From: Paenibacillus oenotherae
GTDB lineage: Bacteria > Bacillota > Bacilli > Paenibacillales > Paenibacillaceae
DNA: 48,022 nt
Assembly: GCF_019443105.1 (NCBI RefSeq)
Contig: NZ_JAHZIJ010000030.1
Location: 1 to 48,022 of the forward strand
Reading direction: 5' to 3'
Shown here piece after piece: positions 35,392-44,297 of the stretch. Made by a program: the position numbers and the translations under genes. Under the pieces are notes generated by a model. It was not told the origin of the DNA. It saw only the letters and a list, made by a program, of their open reading frames with translations, and ran no database searches. How positions within the stretch are numbered: the first letter of the stretch is position 1; every line of letters begins with the position of its first letter.

Positions 35392-35421
35392 AGTATATCG
35401 GGACTTGCAGGATGATGTCAA
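35392..35421 (-). promoter_or_regulatory. Promoter of the alaS T-box transcript
   Basis: A perfect TTGACA (35416-35421) and TATACT (35392-35397) with an 18-bp spacer. The -35 hexamer overlaps the last codons of the YrrI-like gene. Confidence 0.85.
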
Positions 35422-36488
35422 ATCGTCTTTCGCCTGACATAATAGGCGAACATATGCTGGACGACAACCTTCATGGCAGCGAAGATCGGAACAGCCAGAA
35501 TCATCCCCACAATACCTGCCACCTGCCCCCCGACCAATAGCGCAAAAATAATCGATAACGGGTGCATATGAAGCGTGCGCCCGACAACCTGCGGGGAAAT
35601 GATATTCCCTTCGAGTATTTGGCAGATCGTGTTGATCACGACCACGAACAGCATCATTTTGAGCGAGATAGTCGAAGCGACCAGAAGCGCAGGAGCCGCA
35701 CCGAAGAAAGGCCCGAGATAAGGAATGATGTTCGTAATGGCCACGACGCTTGCAAGCAGCAGGGAATAGGGCATGCCGATACTGAGGTAGCCGATATAAG
35801 CCAGAGCGCCGACAATGACGCAGACGAGAAATTGGCCGCGTATGTAGCTGCCAAGCGCGTTATCAATATCCTTGAGCAGCCTGACAGCATGCTTCCGGTG
35901 CGACTTAGGCACATAGGTGAGTACCGTTCGTTCGAACACCTCGAAATCCTTCAAAATGTAGAACGCCAGAAAAGGAATAATAAAAGCAATAAACACCACA
36001 TTCAGCATCGCACCGATATTGTTAATGAAATCAAAGGTCGCCTCCGAAGCCTGTTTCTCCAGCTTGTAGAGGGAATTGTTAATTCCGCTTCGCAAGCTCT
36101 CCGGCAGAAAGGACGAATTGTTGAGATCATTGACCAGATTTTGTGCCCGCATCGTCAAATCCGGCATGTGGTGATTCAACTGCTGCAGCTGCTCAAGAAA
36201 CATGGGAATGGCGTTAAGCAGCACGACAGCAAGCGATGCGCAGAACACAGCATAGATCAGCAGAACAGCTATCGTCCGTGGCACCTTGCGTTCATTAAGA
36301 AGGCTAACGATAGGGTTGAGCACATAAGAAATAATCATGGCGATAAGGAATGGTGCAAGCACAGCTTTCAGAAACACATATACATGGACGATAATCGGCT
36401 TGATCAGGAGCAGCAGGTAGAGCGTGACCAAGCCAAGAATGGTATAGACCAGCCATCCGAATAACCTGTTGTTCGTAAAACGTTCCAC
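35418..36488 (-). CDS. yrrI: AI-2E/UPF0118 family membrane transporter (YrrI-like)
   Basis: 356 residues with about eight membrane helices: two at the N-terminus (VYTILGLVTLYLLLLIKPII), then a long central amphipathic region (about 100-200), and C-terminal helices with YLGPFFGAAPALLVA and the family end motif LHPLSIIFALLVGGQVAGIVG. GTG 36488 was chosen because AGGAGG lies 9 bases upstream; the longer open frame to 36647 crosses the terminator of the preceding gene. Family members export small solutes or Na+/H+-coupled substrates; the role here is unknown. It lies between yrrD and alaS as in B. subtilis. Confidence 0.88.
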   Translation of the reverse strand: MERFTNNRLFGWLVYTILGLVTLYLLLLIKPIIVHVYVFLKAVLAPFLIAMIISYVLNPIVSLLNERKVPRTIAVLLIYAVFCASLAVVLLNAIPMFLEQLQQLNHHMPDLTMRAQNLVNDLNNSSFLPESLRSGINNSLYKLEKQASEATFDFINNIGAMLNVVFIAFIIPFLAFYILKDFEVFERTVLTYVPKSHRKHAVRLLKDIDNALGSYIRGQFLVCVIVGALAYIGYLSIGMPYSLLLASVVAITNIIPYLGPFFGAAPALLVASTISLKMMLFVVVINTICQILEGNIISPQVVGRTLHMHPLSIIFALLVGGQVAGIVGMILAVPIFAAMKVVVQHMFAYYVRRKTI

Positions 36489-36628
36489 AGCCTCGCCCCT
36501 CCTCGCTTTCCTGCAAGTTCCAGTAAAAATTCCGATGTGCCCGTCCGATAATGGATTTATAACAGTATATGTACAAGATGGACAAATCATCCCCGCCACC
36601 TGAGACATTACTGCCGGGGTCCAGACAC

Positions 36629-36660
36629 AAAGAAAGACGACCTTCATCCAGAAGGCCGTC
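36629..36660 (-). terminator. Terminator after the zinc-ribbon gene
   Basis: GACGGCCTTC pairs with GAAGGTCGTC (36636-36645 with 36651-36660, one G:U) with a 5-base loop, then TTTCTTT in the minus direction. It separates the cymR operon from yrrI. Confidence 0.82.
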
Positions 36661-36676
36661 TCCTTAAATAAGTTTG

Positions 36677-36871
36677 TTAATTGGCATGTACTTGCGGCAT
36701 CTCGTCTTCAAAGAACAGATCGTCAAGCGAGCTTAATGTGCCATCTTCTTCAACCTGGTAGACAGACATCTTCTCACCATTGACACTCAGTTCAATGAAG
36801 CATCCCCAGCAGTAGAACTGATGAGAACCAATTTTCCCGATATCCTTCGAGTTGCAGTTGGGGCATCTCAT
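36677..36871 (-). CDS. Small zinc-ribbon protein
   Basis: 64 residues. Two CxxC pairs (MRCPNCNSKDIGKIG, then FYCWGCFIELS) form a zinc ribbon at the N-terminus; the C-terminal half is acidic (DDLFFEDEMP). Its ATG overlaps the stop of the PRC-barrel gene by 4 bases, so it is translationally coupled to it. I do not recognise a specific function. Confidence 0.8.
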   Translation of the reverse strand: MRCPNCNSKDIGKIGSHQFYCWGCFIELSVNGEKMSVYQVEEDGTLSSLDDLFFEDEMPQVHAN

Positions 36872-37419
36872 GGTTCATTTCTCCCTATATTCAAATCAGA
36901 AACGGCGACCGGCTCCAAATTTGCTTCGCTGCCAGCCGGAACGATAATAACATTTTCCCCGAGCATGACAGCGTCAGCATCCAGCGGAGCGGGAAGCCAC
37001 TTGCGGCCCTCCATCAAATCCGCTATGAAACCGTCTGTCAGCTCATAGCCTACTATTTGTGTACCCTGTAATTCGTCAAAATAAACATCCGACACACGGC
37101 CAAGCTGTTCGCCATAGGCCGTAACTACAGGCAGATCCTTTAAACGTATGACGCCGGTATGAAAAGAGCGCTGAACGATAGCCGTTTCCATCCTGCTAAC
37201 AGAGCTTTCATTCATAATAAGGACAGCGTCATCGCCGAACACAAGCACTTCCCGGCATAGAACAGCCTTCATCGCAGACAGAAATCTTCTGCCGGCATCA
37301 AGAATGATGCCATCCAGCTGCCAATGCTCATTAAACCATGCGTCCTTAACATGTCCGACCTGCTTGCCGGCGCCTACTTCAATAACAGGAAGACCGATCA
37401 AATGCTGAAGTCGTATCAC
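36868..37419 (-). CDS. yrrD: PRC-barrel domain protein (YrrD-like)
   Basis: 183 residues with two PRC-barrel units: LIGLPVIEVGAGKQVGHVKDAWF (about 6-28) and LKDLPVVTAYGEQLGRVSDVYFDE (about 97-120). PRC barrels serve in RNA processing and photosynthetic reaction centres; the role of YrrD is unknown. It lies 16 bases after the cysteine desulfurase gene and ends in an ATGA overlap with the zinc-ribbon gene. Confidence 0.87.
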   Translation of the reverse strand: MIRLQHLIGLPVIEVGAGKQVGHVKDAWFNEHWQLDGIILDAGRRFLSAMKAVLCREVLVFGDDAVLIMNESSVSRMETAIVQRSFHTGVIRLKDLPVVTAYGEQLGRVSDVYFDELQGTQIVGYELTDGFIADLMEGRKWLPAPLDADAVMLGENVIIVPAGSEANLEPVAVSDLNIGRNEP

Positions 37420-37435
37420 AGTTTGGAGAGGCCTC

Positions 37436-38590
37436 CTAGACAGTACTACGAATCCGGTTCAGAAAAGTTCCAACTTTCTGAGCCGCAATTTCGAGTTCCT
37501 CCAAAGTATTCCCCAAACCGAAGCTGAATCGCACAGCAGACGACAATCTTTCTTCCGAAATTCCCATTGCGCGAAGCACATGCGAGGGCTCAAGCGCACC
37601 AGCCGTGCAGGCAGAGCCGCTAGATGCAGCGATGCCTTCCATGTCAAGATTCATTAACATCGTCTCCGTATCGATTCCGATAAAGCTGATGTTAACTATA
37701 TTCGGCAGCCGCAGCGATTCATGGCCATTAATCTCCAGTTGCTGCTGACCTGCCGCTTTTTGCAGACTATCTATCCATTTAAGACGGAGCTCGTCCAGAA
37801 AAAGTTTCTTCTCTTGCATTGTTTTCACAGAAAGTTCAAACGCTCGGGCCAATCCGGCAATACCTGCCACATTCTCAGTACCGGAGCGGCGCTTGCGTTC
37901 CTGCAATCCGCCATGCATAATCGGTTCGATCGGCACCTGTCCGCCAACGAAGAGCGCCCCGACACCAACGGGACCGTTCACCTTATGCGCCGAGAAGCTC
38001 ATCAGATCCACCGGCAATGTGCGAAGATCAATCGCAACCTTGCCCAGCACTTGCACCGCATCTACATGAAACCACACGCCATGCGCCCTTGCAATGGCGC
38101 CGATCTCCTCGATCGGTTGAATCGTGCCTGTCTCATTGTTCGCATACATAATCGTAATAAGCCCGGTATCGGGCCCGATCGCAGCTTCAACATCAGCCGC
38201 CGATACGCGGCCGAAAGCGTCGACAGGCAGCACTGTCAGGCGGAAGCCTTCACTTTCCATCGCTTCGCAAGTATGTAATACCGCATGATGCTCCACTGCG
38301 GATGTGATGATATGGGTTTTACCTCGTTTGCGCATTGCTCTGGCCGTGCCCATAATGGCCAGGTTATCGCTTTCCGTGCCGCCTGAAGTGAAGACAAGCT
38401 GGCTTGGCGAGCATCCCAGCAGGGCTGCGACTTTGTCGCGAGCCCGATTGAGCAGCAGCCGGGCATCACGGCCAAAGCTATGCGTACTGGATGCATTGCC
38501 CGTCGTATCTCTGTATACTTCCATCATCGCCTCAGCGACTTCCGGATGAAGGGGCGTAGTCGCCGCATGGTCAAAATAAAATCGTGCCAT
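37436..38590 (-). CDS. Cysteine desulfurase (YrvO-like, tRNA thiolation sulfur donor)
   Basis: 384 residues, a class V PLP enzyme. The PLP Lys is in MSFSAHKVNGPVG, the cofactor-binding His in TSAVEHHAVLHT, and the persulfide Cys in ASSGSACTAGALEPSHV, a short active-site loop of the IscS/NifS type. It takes sulfur from cysteine. Its position next to cymR and near mnmA is that of B. subtilis YrvO, which hands sulfur directly to MnmA for 2-thiouridine. AAGGAAGAG lies 7 bases before ATG. It starts 48 bases after cymR. Confidence 0.93.
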   Translation of the reverse strand: MARFYFDHAATTPLHPEVAEAMMEVYRDTTGNASSTHSFGRDARLLLNRARDKVAALLGCSPSQLVFTSGGTESDNLAIMGTARAMRKRGKTHIITSAVEHHAVLHTCEAMESEGFRLTVLPVDAFGRVSAADVEAAIGPDTGLITIMYANNETGTIQPIEEIGAIARAHGVWFHVDAVQVLGKVAIDLRTLPVDLMSFSAHKVNGPVGVGALFVGGQVPIEPIMHGGLQERKRRSGTENVAGIAGLARAFELSVKTMQEKKLFLDELRLKWIDSLQKAAGQQQLEINGHESLRLPNIVNISFIGIDTETMLMNLDMEGIAASSGSACTAGALEPSHVLRAMGISEERLSSAVRFSFGLGNTLEELEIAAQKVGTFLNRIRSTV

Positions 38591-38638
38591 TGAGCATCTC
38601 TTCCTTACACGGCTCCAAAAGAATGCATCGGGAGTCCA

Positions 38639-39058
38639 TTAAATATAGAACATATATGAATCCAGGTGACCTTCGCCTTTAAAGTTGATCAGATCCGCCA
38701 GTGTGGTGGAATCAAGCACCTCTGCAATACTGTCGCGAATCCGCAGCCACAGATCACGCTTAGCCGGGTCGTCCTCCTCCGTAAAATCGACAGGAGATAT
38801 AGGCCCTTCAAGAATGCGGATCACATCGCCAGCTGTAATCGATTCCGGTTCGCGCGACAATACATATCCGCCATATGCGCCTCGTATACTCTTCACCAGT
38901 CCTGCATTCCGCAAAGGAGCGATCAATTGCTCCAAATAATGCTCGGAAAGACTGTTGCGCTCTGCAATGCTTTTTAGTGATGTAGGACCTTCGCCAAATT
39001 TGCCCGATAGCTCCATCATAATCGTCAGGCCATAGCGGCCTTTTGTTGAAATTTTCAT
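38639..39058 (-). CDS. cymR: Rrf2 family regulator CymR (cysteine metabolism repressor)
   Basis: 139 residues, one more than B. subtilis CymR. The winged helix starts MKISTKGRYGLTIMMELS, with the recognition helix in SEHYLEQLIAPLRNAGLVKSIRGAYGGY. There are no cysteines of the IscR/NsrR cluster type, which fits CymR, which works with CysK in sensing O-acetylserine. ATG 39058 was chosen because GAGGTG lies 6 bases upstream. It heads the operon cymR, desulfurase, yrrD, zinc-ribbon. Confidence 0.9.
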   Translation of the reverse strand: MKISTKGRYGLTIMMELSGKFGEGPTSLKSIAERNSLSEHYLEQLIAPLRNAGLVKSIRGAYGGYVLSREPESITAGDVIRILEGPISPVDFTEEDDPAKRDLWLRIRDSIAEVLDSTTLADLINFKGEGHLDSYMFYI

Positions 39059-39096
39059 TAGCGACACCTCTTCTCCGACGAACAATCATCAGTTGT

Positions 39097-39125
39097 TATA
39101 TATAGTGCAGGTTGTTTGTGTACAA
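39097..39125 (-). promoter_or_regulatory. Promoter of the cymR operon
   Basis: TTGTAC (39120-39125) and TATATA (39097-39102), 17-bp spacer, about 40 bases upstream of cymR. Confidence 0.6.
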
Positions 39126-39231
39126 GCGGGCTTCTAATTCATGGTATTCCCATATCACTTCTATGTTAACATACTACGGGACGCTGTGGTGAAAAAAGGT
39201 TGTCTTCTTCATGAAAATGTTGTTCAACTTG

Positions 39232-39240
39232 TGATACAAT
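39232..39240 (+). promoter_or_regulatory. Extended -10 promoter of mnmA
   Basis: TGATACAAT: the -10 hexamer TACAAT is at 39235-39240 with TG one base before. No good -35 is seen. It is 44 bases before the mnmA ATG. Confidence 0.5.
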
Positions 39241-39280
39241 GAGAAAACTTATTGTTTTCTATACAAGGTGGTGTGAATGA

Positions 39281-40390
<1,110 letters not shown>

Positions 40391-40406
40391 TACCTGCTAA
40401 TCTGTG

Positions 40407-40457
40407 AAAAAAGCGCGAGTGTACGGGGTTATTTCCCCTTGGCACTCGCGCTTTTTT
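40407..40457. terminator. Strong bidirectional terminator after mnmA
   Basis: A 15-bp perfect stem (40407-40421 with 40443-40457) with A-runs and T-runs at both feet, and an inner GGGG/CCCC helix in the loop. Confidence 0.93.
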
Positions 40458-40504
40458 GCTGCAGCAGAGCAGAACGGAGCAGAACTACTAACCAGAACTG
40501 AGTA

Positions 40505-40690
40505 GAATTCCTGCGAAAGTGCAGCCATTTCCATCAAAAACAGCCCAAAGGAAGTAAAAACCTGCGATGACGCAGCAATAGCTGGAGAAATGTGCTGATC
40601 ACAAACAAATAAGCCGAAATGCATGCGCTGTGGCAGGCATTTCGGCTTATGAAGGTGGTGACGAGCGAAAAACCTGCTCTTACGCAGTCC
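40505..40690. repeat. Four-dyad intergenic repeat, copy R4 (diverged)
   Basis: Dyads at 40511 (CTGCGAAAGTGCAG), 40562 (CTGCGATGACGCAG), 40623 (ATGCGCTGTGGCAG) and 40674 (CTGCTCTTACGCAG), spacings 51, 61, 51. The third dyad caps a hairpin with a perfect 12-bp outer stem AAGCCGAAATGC/GCATTTCGGCTT (40611-40622 with 40637-40648). This outer stem differs from that of R1 and R2. It fills the gap between mnmA and the CNNM gene; no gene is seen there. Confidence 0.75.
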
Positions 40691-40774
40691 TGTTCGCCGC
40701 TGCTTCTACATGGATTGATAGAACCAGCTTATCCGGCTCTATCCTCCCGGAATAGTCCAGCCCCTTTGTTCTTG

Positions 40775-42115
40775 CTAGCCGGTCTCGGCTTGAAGCTCCG
40801 GTTCCTGCTCCTCATCCCGCTTGCGAATAAGAATGCGGGAGATTCTTAAATGATCCGTCTCTTCTATTATGAAATCATAGCCAGCCGGATGATAGATCTT
40901 CAGATCACGAGAAGGCGGAATTTCAATCTGGGCATAAAGCCAGCCGCCGATCGTATCGTAATCATCGCTCGAAATATCCAATCCAAAATAGCTGTTCACT
41001 TCTTCAATTAACATAAGTCCATTGATGGAATGAGAATCATCATCCTTGCGCTCAATATCCGCGCGTTCCTCATCAAACTCATCCTGAATTTCGCCAACGA
41101 TCTCTTCCATGATGTCTTCCAGCGTAACAAGGCCGGACGTCCCGCCATACTCATCGATCAGAATGGCGATTTGCGTCTTTTTCTTCTGCATGAGCTTGAG
41201 CAGAGTACTGATCTGCATGGACTCAGGCACCGTTGTGATCGTTCTTGTCATCGGACGAATATCATGAAGTCCCTGTGCCGTAACCTTGAGCATATCCTTA
41301 ATATGCACGAAGCCGATAATATTGTCCTTGTCGCCATCACACACCGGATAGCGCGTGTGCATCTCCTTGAGGGTAATCGCCTGATTCTCCTCAAAGCTGA
41401 GGTTGGCATAGAGACATACCATCTCCGTGCGGGGAATCATAATTTCTCTGGCATTCGTCTCGGCAAAATCAAAGATATTGTCCACAAGCGTCAATTCTGT
41501 GTTGTCAATCAATCCGGATTTGTGGCTTTCCTTCATAAGGATCCGAATCTCTTCCTCCGTGTGAGCCGACTCGTGTTCATTCGCCGGTTCGATTCCAATT
41601 CGTAGCAACATCCAGTTGGCAGTACCATTAAGTAACCAGATAAATGGATACATGATTTTGTAGAAGGCGATGAGCGGCAATGCGGTCCACAATGTAACCG
41701 TTTCGGCTTTGCGGATTGCAAAGGTTTTCGGCGCCAGCTCTCCAAGCACAATGTGGAGAACCGTGATGATCGAGAAAGCAATGATGAACGCAACGGTATG
41801 AATAGTAACCTCATTAAAACCAAGCTTCAGCAGGAAAGGTTCTATCGCGCTTGCAATAGCTGGCTCTCCGATCCATCCAAGACCAAGAGATGCTAGTGTA
41901 ATACCAAGCTGACACGCGGACAAGTAAGCGTCCAGATTGTTGGTCAATAATGAGGCGAAACGGGCCCTTCGGTTGCCGTCTAATACCATTGTGTCGATCC
42001 GGCTGCTTCTCGCCTTCACCATAGCAAATTCTGCTGCGACGAAAAAGCCATTCAAAAATACGAGAAATAAAATCAAAATACCATTCAACAATAAGGGTAA
42101 CGGGTCACTACTCAA
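40775..42115 (-). CDS. CNNM/CorC (HlyC) family membrane transporter with CBS domains
   Basis: 446 residues. The N-terminal DUF21/CNNM domain (about 1-195) has four membrane segments and the start FLNGFFVAAEFAMVKARSSRID. Two CBS domains follow (about 215-340; IMIPRTEMVCL, MQKKKTQIAILIDEYGGTSGLVT), then a CorC/HlyC C-terminal domain (EEVNSYFGLDISSDDYDTIGGW). B. subtilis homologues such as MpfA export Mg2+. The start is TTG 42115; only AGGGA 4 bases upstream supports it, but a short upstream frame ending in the overlap TTGA may couple its translation. Annotated elsewhere as hemolysin-like, a name without functional support. Confidence 0.9.
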   Translation of the reverse strand: MSSDPLPLLLNGILILFLVFLNGFFVAAEFAMVKARSSRIDTMVLDGNRRARFASLLTNNLDAYLSACQLGITLASLGLGWIGEPAIASAIEPFLLKLGFNEVTIHTVAFIIAFSIITVLHIVLGELAPKTFAIRKAETVTLWTALPLIAFYKIMYPFIWLLNGTANWMLLRIGIEPANEHESAHTEEEIRILMKESHKSGLIDNTELTLVDNIFDFAETNAREIMIPRTEMVCLYANLSFEENQAITLKEMHTRYPVCDGDKDNIIGFVHIKDMLKVTAQGLHDIRPMTRTITTVPESMQISTLLKLMQKKKTQIAILIDEYGGTSGLVTLEDIMEEIVGEIQDEFDEERADIERKDDDSHSINGLMLIEEVNSYFGLDISSDDYDTIGGWLYAQIEIPPSRDLKIYHPAGYDFIIEETDHLRISRILIRKRDEEQEPELQAETG

Positions 42116-42157
42116 CGATTCCCTGTCAACCGCTGCTGTGTAAGAACAGCTATCACA
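42116..42157 (-). other. Possible 14-codon leader ORF before the CNNM gene
   Basis: GTG at 42157 opens 14 codons (peptide begins MIAVLTQQRL) and ends in TGA that overlaps the TTG start of the CNNM gene (TTGA). An excellent AAGGAGGT lies about 12 bases before the GTG. The arrangement suggests translational coupling, but no homology supports the peptide. Confidence 0.35.
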
Positions 42158-42209
42158 GCGACAGGTGCACCTCCTTCTGGAATCCGAAATTATAAATGAT
42201 CTTTATATA

Positions 42210-42238
42210 AGATTAGTCGAAGCGAACCGCTACGTCAA
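42210..42238 (-). promoter_or_regulatory. Promoter of the CNNM gene
   Basis: TTGACG (42233-42238) and TAATCT (42210-42215), 17-bp spacer, about 95 bases before the TTG start. An alternative TATAAT-like -10 lies closer to the gene. The rest of the gap up to 42435 shows nothing I can identify. Confidence 0.45.
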
Positions 42239-42435
42239 ACCGCTCAAACGCTGTCGTTCGCCATTTTCCGGTCATTAGTAATGTTTATGAGGCAAAGGTT
42301 GGTCATTATGCGCCATTTTCTTGCTCCTGCTTCCGTTTATGTGAGATAAGGCCGCTATTCTCACTTTCTATGCGCCTGATTTTGCCTAATCTTGACCTTC
42401 GCTCCTGTTTTTCTGGCTTTCAAATTCATTCAGAT

Positions 42436-42632
42436 GAAGTAAGAAGCCTGCGAATGTGCATGATTTTCGGTTATAAGACGTCGTATTGGTAACATTCCTG
42501 CGAGGAAGCATGAATTTGAGGAAAAATCGGCCGTTAAGGGGAAACGAAGGTGAAATACCTGCACGCTGGCAGGCATTTCACCTTCATGGGGCCAAAAATA
42601 AGAAAATTAATGCCGTTTCGCATGTTTCGCCT
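42436..42632. repeat. Four-dyad intergenic repeat, copy R2
   Basis: Dyads at 42448, 42498, 42559 and 42610 (spacings 50, 61, 51). The third is the tip of a hairpin at 42546-42585. It is closely similar to R1 throughout its 197 bp, including the end CGCATGTTTCGCCT, but lacks the GGGCTGTCC-type outer ends. It marks the left border of the sulfur/RarA cassette. Confidence 0.8.
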
Positions 42633-42665
42633 GAATCCATAGCCAGCTTACTCCCTATGATATGA

Positions 42666-42932
42666 TTAACGGCTTTTGACTAATAACTCAATTGCCTCTT
42701 GAACAAGTTTATTCGAATCTTCACCAGATTGTTGCGCTTCGATAATACATTGTTGAAGATTTTCTGCCACAATTTGAGCGATCGCCTTATCAGCCGCATT
42801 TCGGATCGCCGAAATTTGAGCAATAACCTCCTTACACTGTTTTTCTTCATCCATTAATCGGAGGACTCCACGGACTTGTCCTTCAATTCGTCTCAAACGC
42901 TTCTTTATATCATCATTGTAGTTGTATCCCAT
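42666..42932 (-). CDS. cstR: CsoR-family persulfide sensor/repressor, CstR type
   Basis: 88 residues. All-helical CsoR fold (KKRLRRIEGQVRGVLRLM). Two cysteines (33 and 62 from this start) are 29 residues apart as in CstR, and the His that copper-sensing CsoR has four residues before the second Cys is Asn here (AENLQQC), which argues for sulfide/persulfide rather than copper sensing. ATG 42932 is preferred; the upstream GTG 42944 overlaps the AAGGAG. An operator-like palindrome lies 30 bases upstream, so autoregulation is likely. It is the last gene of the cassette. Confidence 0.88.
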   Translation of the reverse strand: MGYNYNDDIKKRLRRIEGQVRGVLRLMDEEKQCKEVIAQISAIRNAADKAIAQIVAENLQQCIIEAQQSGEDSNKLVQEAIELLVKSR

Positions 42933-42962
42933 CTGAATCTGCACTCCTTCAAATTGATTTAT

Positions 42963-42978
42963 ATACCTATACAGGTAT
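42963..42978. promoter_or_regulatory. CstR-type operator upstream of cstR
   Basis: ATACCT-ATAC-AGGTAT, a dyad of 6-base half-sites. It is a weaker variant of the ATACCC-N4-GGGTAT sites at 43510 and 46123. Confidence 0.6.
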
Positions 42979-42996
42979 TATAGACAAAAACCCATA

Positions 42997-43479
42997 TTAG
43001 ATAAATAAATTAACTTTTGCATCTGAAGCATCGCCCAAATATCCGGCAACACCTGCATATTCAAGGCCATCTATTAGCTCTTCCTGCTTCAATCCCAACA
43101 AGTCCATCGTCATTGTGCATGCAACCAGTTTTACTCCTTGTTCTTGGGCTAACTCGATCAGCTGAGGTAGGGTCAGCGCATTGTGCTTCTTCATTACGTG
43201 CTGAATCAATTTAGGACCCATTCCCATAAAGTTCATCTTGGATAAACCTAACTTTCCAGGTCCACGTGGCATCATCCAGCCAAAAGCTTTTTCCAGGAAT
43301 CCTTTTTTCACTTTGACGACTTCATCTTTTCTCATCGTATTCAGGCCCCAGAATGTAAAGAAAATAGTTACTTCGTGGTCATAAGCAGCCGCTCCGTTCG
43401 CAATAATAAAAGCAGCCATTGCTTTATCCATATCACCACTAAATAAAACGATAGTTGTTTTTTGTTTTTCATTTTCCAT
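42997..43479 (-). CDS. DsrE/DsrF/DsrH-like (DsrE2) sulfur-transfer protein
   Basis: 160 residues. It starts TTIVLFSGDMDKAMAAFIIA, as in DsrE2 proteins, with MPRGPGKLGLSKMNFMGMG in the middle and the conserved Cys in VKLVACTMTMDLLGL. The family carries persulfide sulfur between rhodaneses and TusA-like proteins, matching its neighbours. AGGGGG lies before ATG. The gene has an operator-like site 30 bases upstream and so may have its own CstR-controlled promoter. Confidence 0.88.
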   Translation of the reverse strand: MENEKQKTTIVLFSGDMDKAMAAFIIANGAAAYDHEVTIFFTFWGLNTMRKDEVVKVKKGFLEKAFGWMMPRGPGKLGLSKMNFMGMGPKLIQHVMKKHNALTLPQLIELAQEQGVKLVACTMTMDLLGLKQEELIDGLEYAGVAGYLGDASDAKVNLFI

Positions 43480-43509
43480 TGTATAAACCCCCTGTTCGTT
43501 ACTTTACAT

Positions 43510-43525
43510 ATACCCGTATGGGTAT
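43510..43525. promoter_or_regulatory. CstR-type operator upstream of the DsrE2 gene
   Basis: ATACCCGTATGGGTAT: half-sites ATACCC and GGGTAT with a 4-bp centre, identical to the site at 46123. Confidence 0.75.
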
Positions 43526-43555
43526 GTGATTGTTTAAAAAAAATATACCCCGCTA

Positions 43556-44002
43556 CTATAAAACTGAAGACCAAATCTTCACTGCTGTTGCCCCGATCAG
43601 GATAACTAGACCATAACGCAATACACTTACATTGATTTTTGAGCTTATTTTTGAACCAAATGGTGCGCCAATCAAGCTCCCCAGGATGACGAACAGCGTA
43701 GGTACGACAGGAATATGTCCTGCTGATACCTTGCCGACAACACCACCAACCGCAGAAATAAATACTATGGCAAGAGATGAAGCAATCGTTGTTCTTATCG
43801 GTATTTTCAACACGGTCAGCATAATGGGGATTAAAATAAAAGCACCGCCAGCACCGACTATACCCGACACAATCCCGAGAAAAGCCGGTACGAATAATAA
43901 CAGCGGGTAATTAATAATCGCTCCACCAATCCCTAATAAACCCGAAAAGAAGGATCCAACTAATCCAAGAATTAGCATAGTTAGATATAGTAGTCCATCC
44001 AT
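43556..44002 (-). pseudogene. TauE/SafE sulfite exporter with an internal in-frame deletion
   Basis: 148 residues, against about 250-260 for the family. The N-terminal part (LVGSFFSGLLGIGGAIINYPLLLFVPA) is that of the first half-repeat. It passes directly into the second half-repeat (GIVSGIVGAGGAFILIPIML), which runs normally to the end (VLRYGLVILIGATAVKIW). The missing stretch is about 95-105 residues, the loop and helices between the two repeats. The frame is kept and AAGGAGG lies 5 bases before ATG 44002, so a shortened protein is probably made. Whether about five helices can still transport is doubtful; it may work as a dimer or be decaying. Confidence 0.75.
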
Positions 44003-44052
44003 AAAATCCTCCTTCTTTGCAGAATTCGAATTGAAGCTCAAGTAGAATAGGG

Positions 44053-44280
44053 TTACTTCTTTCTTACAAAAAATTTATATACACCATTGTCTTCTTCGTG
44101 CTTAATTAGTTCGTGATTGGTTTGCTTCACCCACGCTTGAAAGTCGTTTACCGAGCCTTTATCGGTTGATAGAACCTCCATAATTTGACCTGATTCTAAG
44201 TTATCAAGTGCTTTCTTAGCCTTTACAATTGGCATAGGACATGCCATTCCCTTCGTATCAACAGTAATTTTTGTTTGCAT
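44053..44280 (-). CDS. TusA-family sulfur carrier protein
   Basis: 75 residues with the CPxP motif (KGMACPMPIVKAKKAL) whose Cys carries persulfide, and the end typical of stand-alone TusA proteins. AAGGAGG lies 9 bases before ATG. It lies between the persulfide dioxygenase gene and the TauE-like gene. It resembles the N-terminal half of the TusA-rhodanese fusion at 45458-46021, so the cassette holds two TusA modules. Confidence 0.9.
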   Translation of the reverse strand: MQTKITVDTKGMACPMPIVKAKKALDNLESGQIMEVLSTDKGSVNDFQAWVKQTNHELIKHEEDNGVYKFFVRKK

Positions 44281-44297
44281 TAGTGATGACCTCCTTA

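Noticed and set aside
36489-36647. N-terminal extension of the YrrI-like protein
   Set aside because: It crosses the upstream terminator and is not membrane-protein-like; GTG 36488 has an AGGAGG at a good distance.
42666-42932. Copper-sensing CsoR
   Set aside because: The copper-ligand His is Asn here and the neighbours are persulfide-handling genes, not copper transporters.
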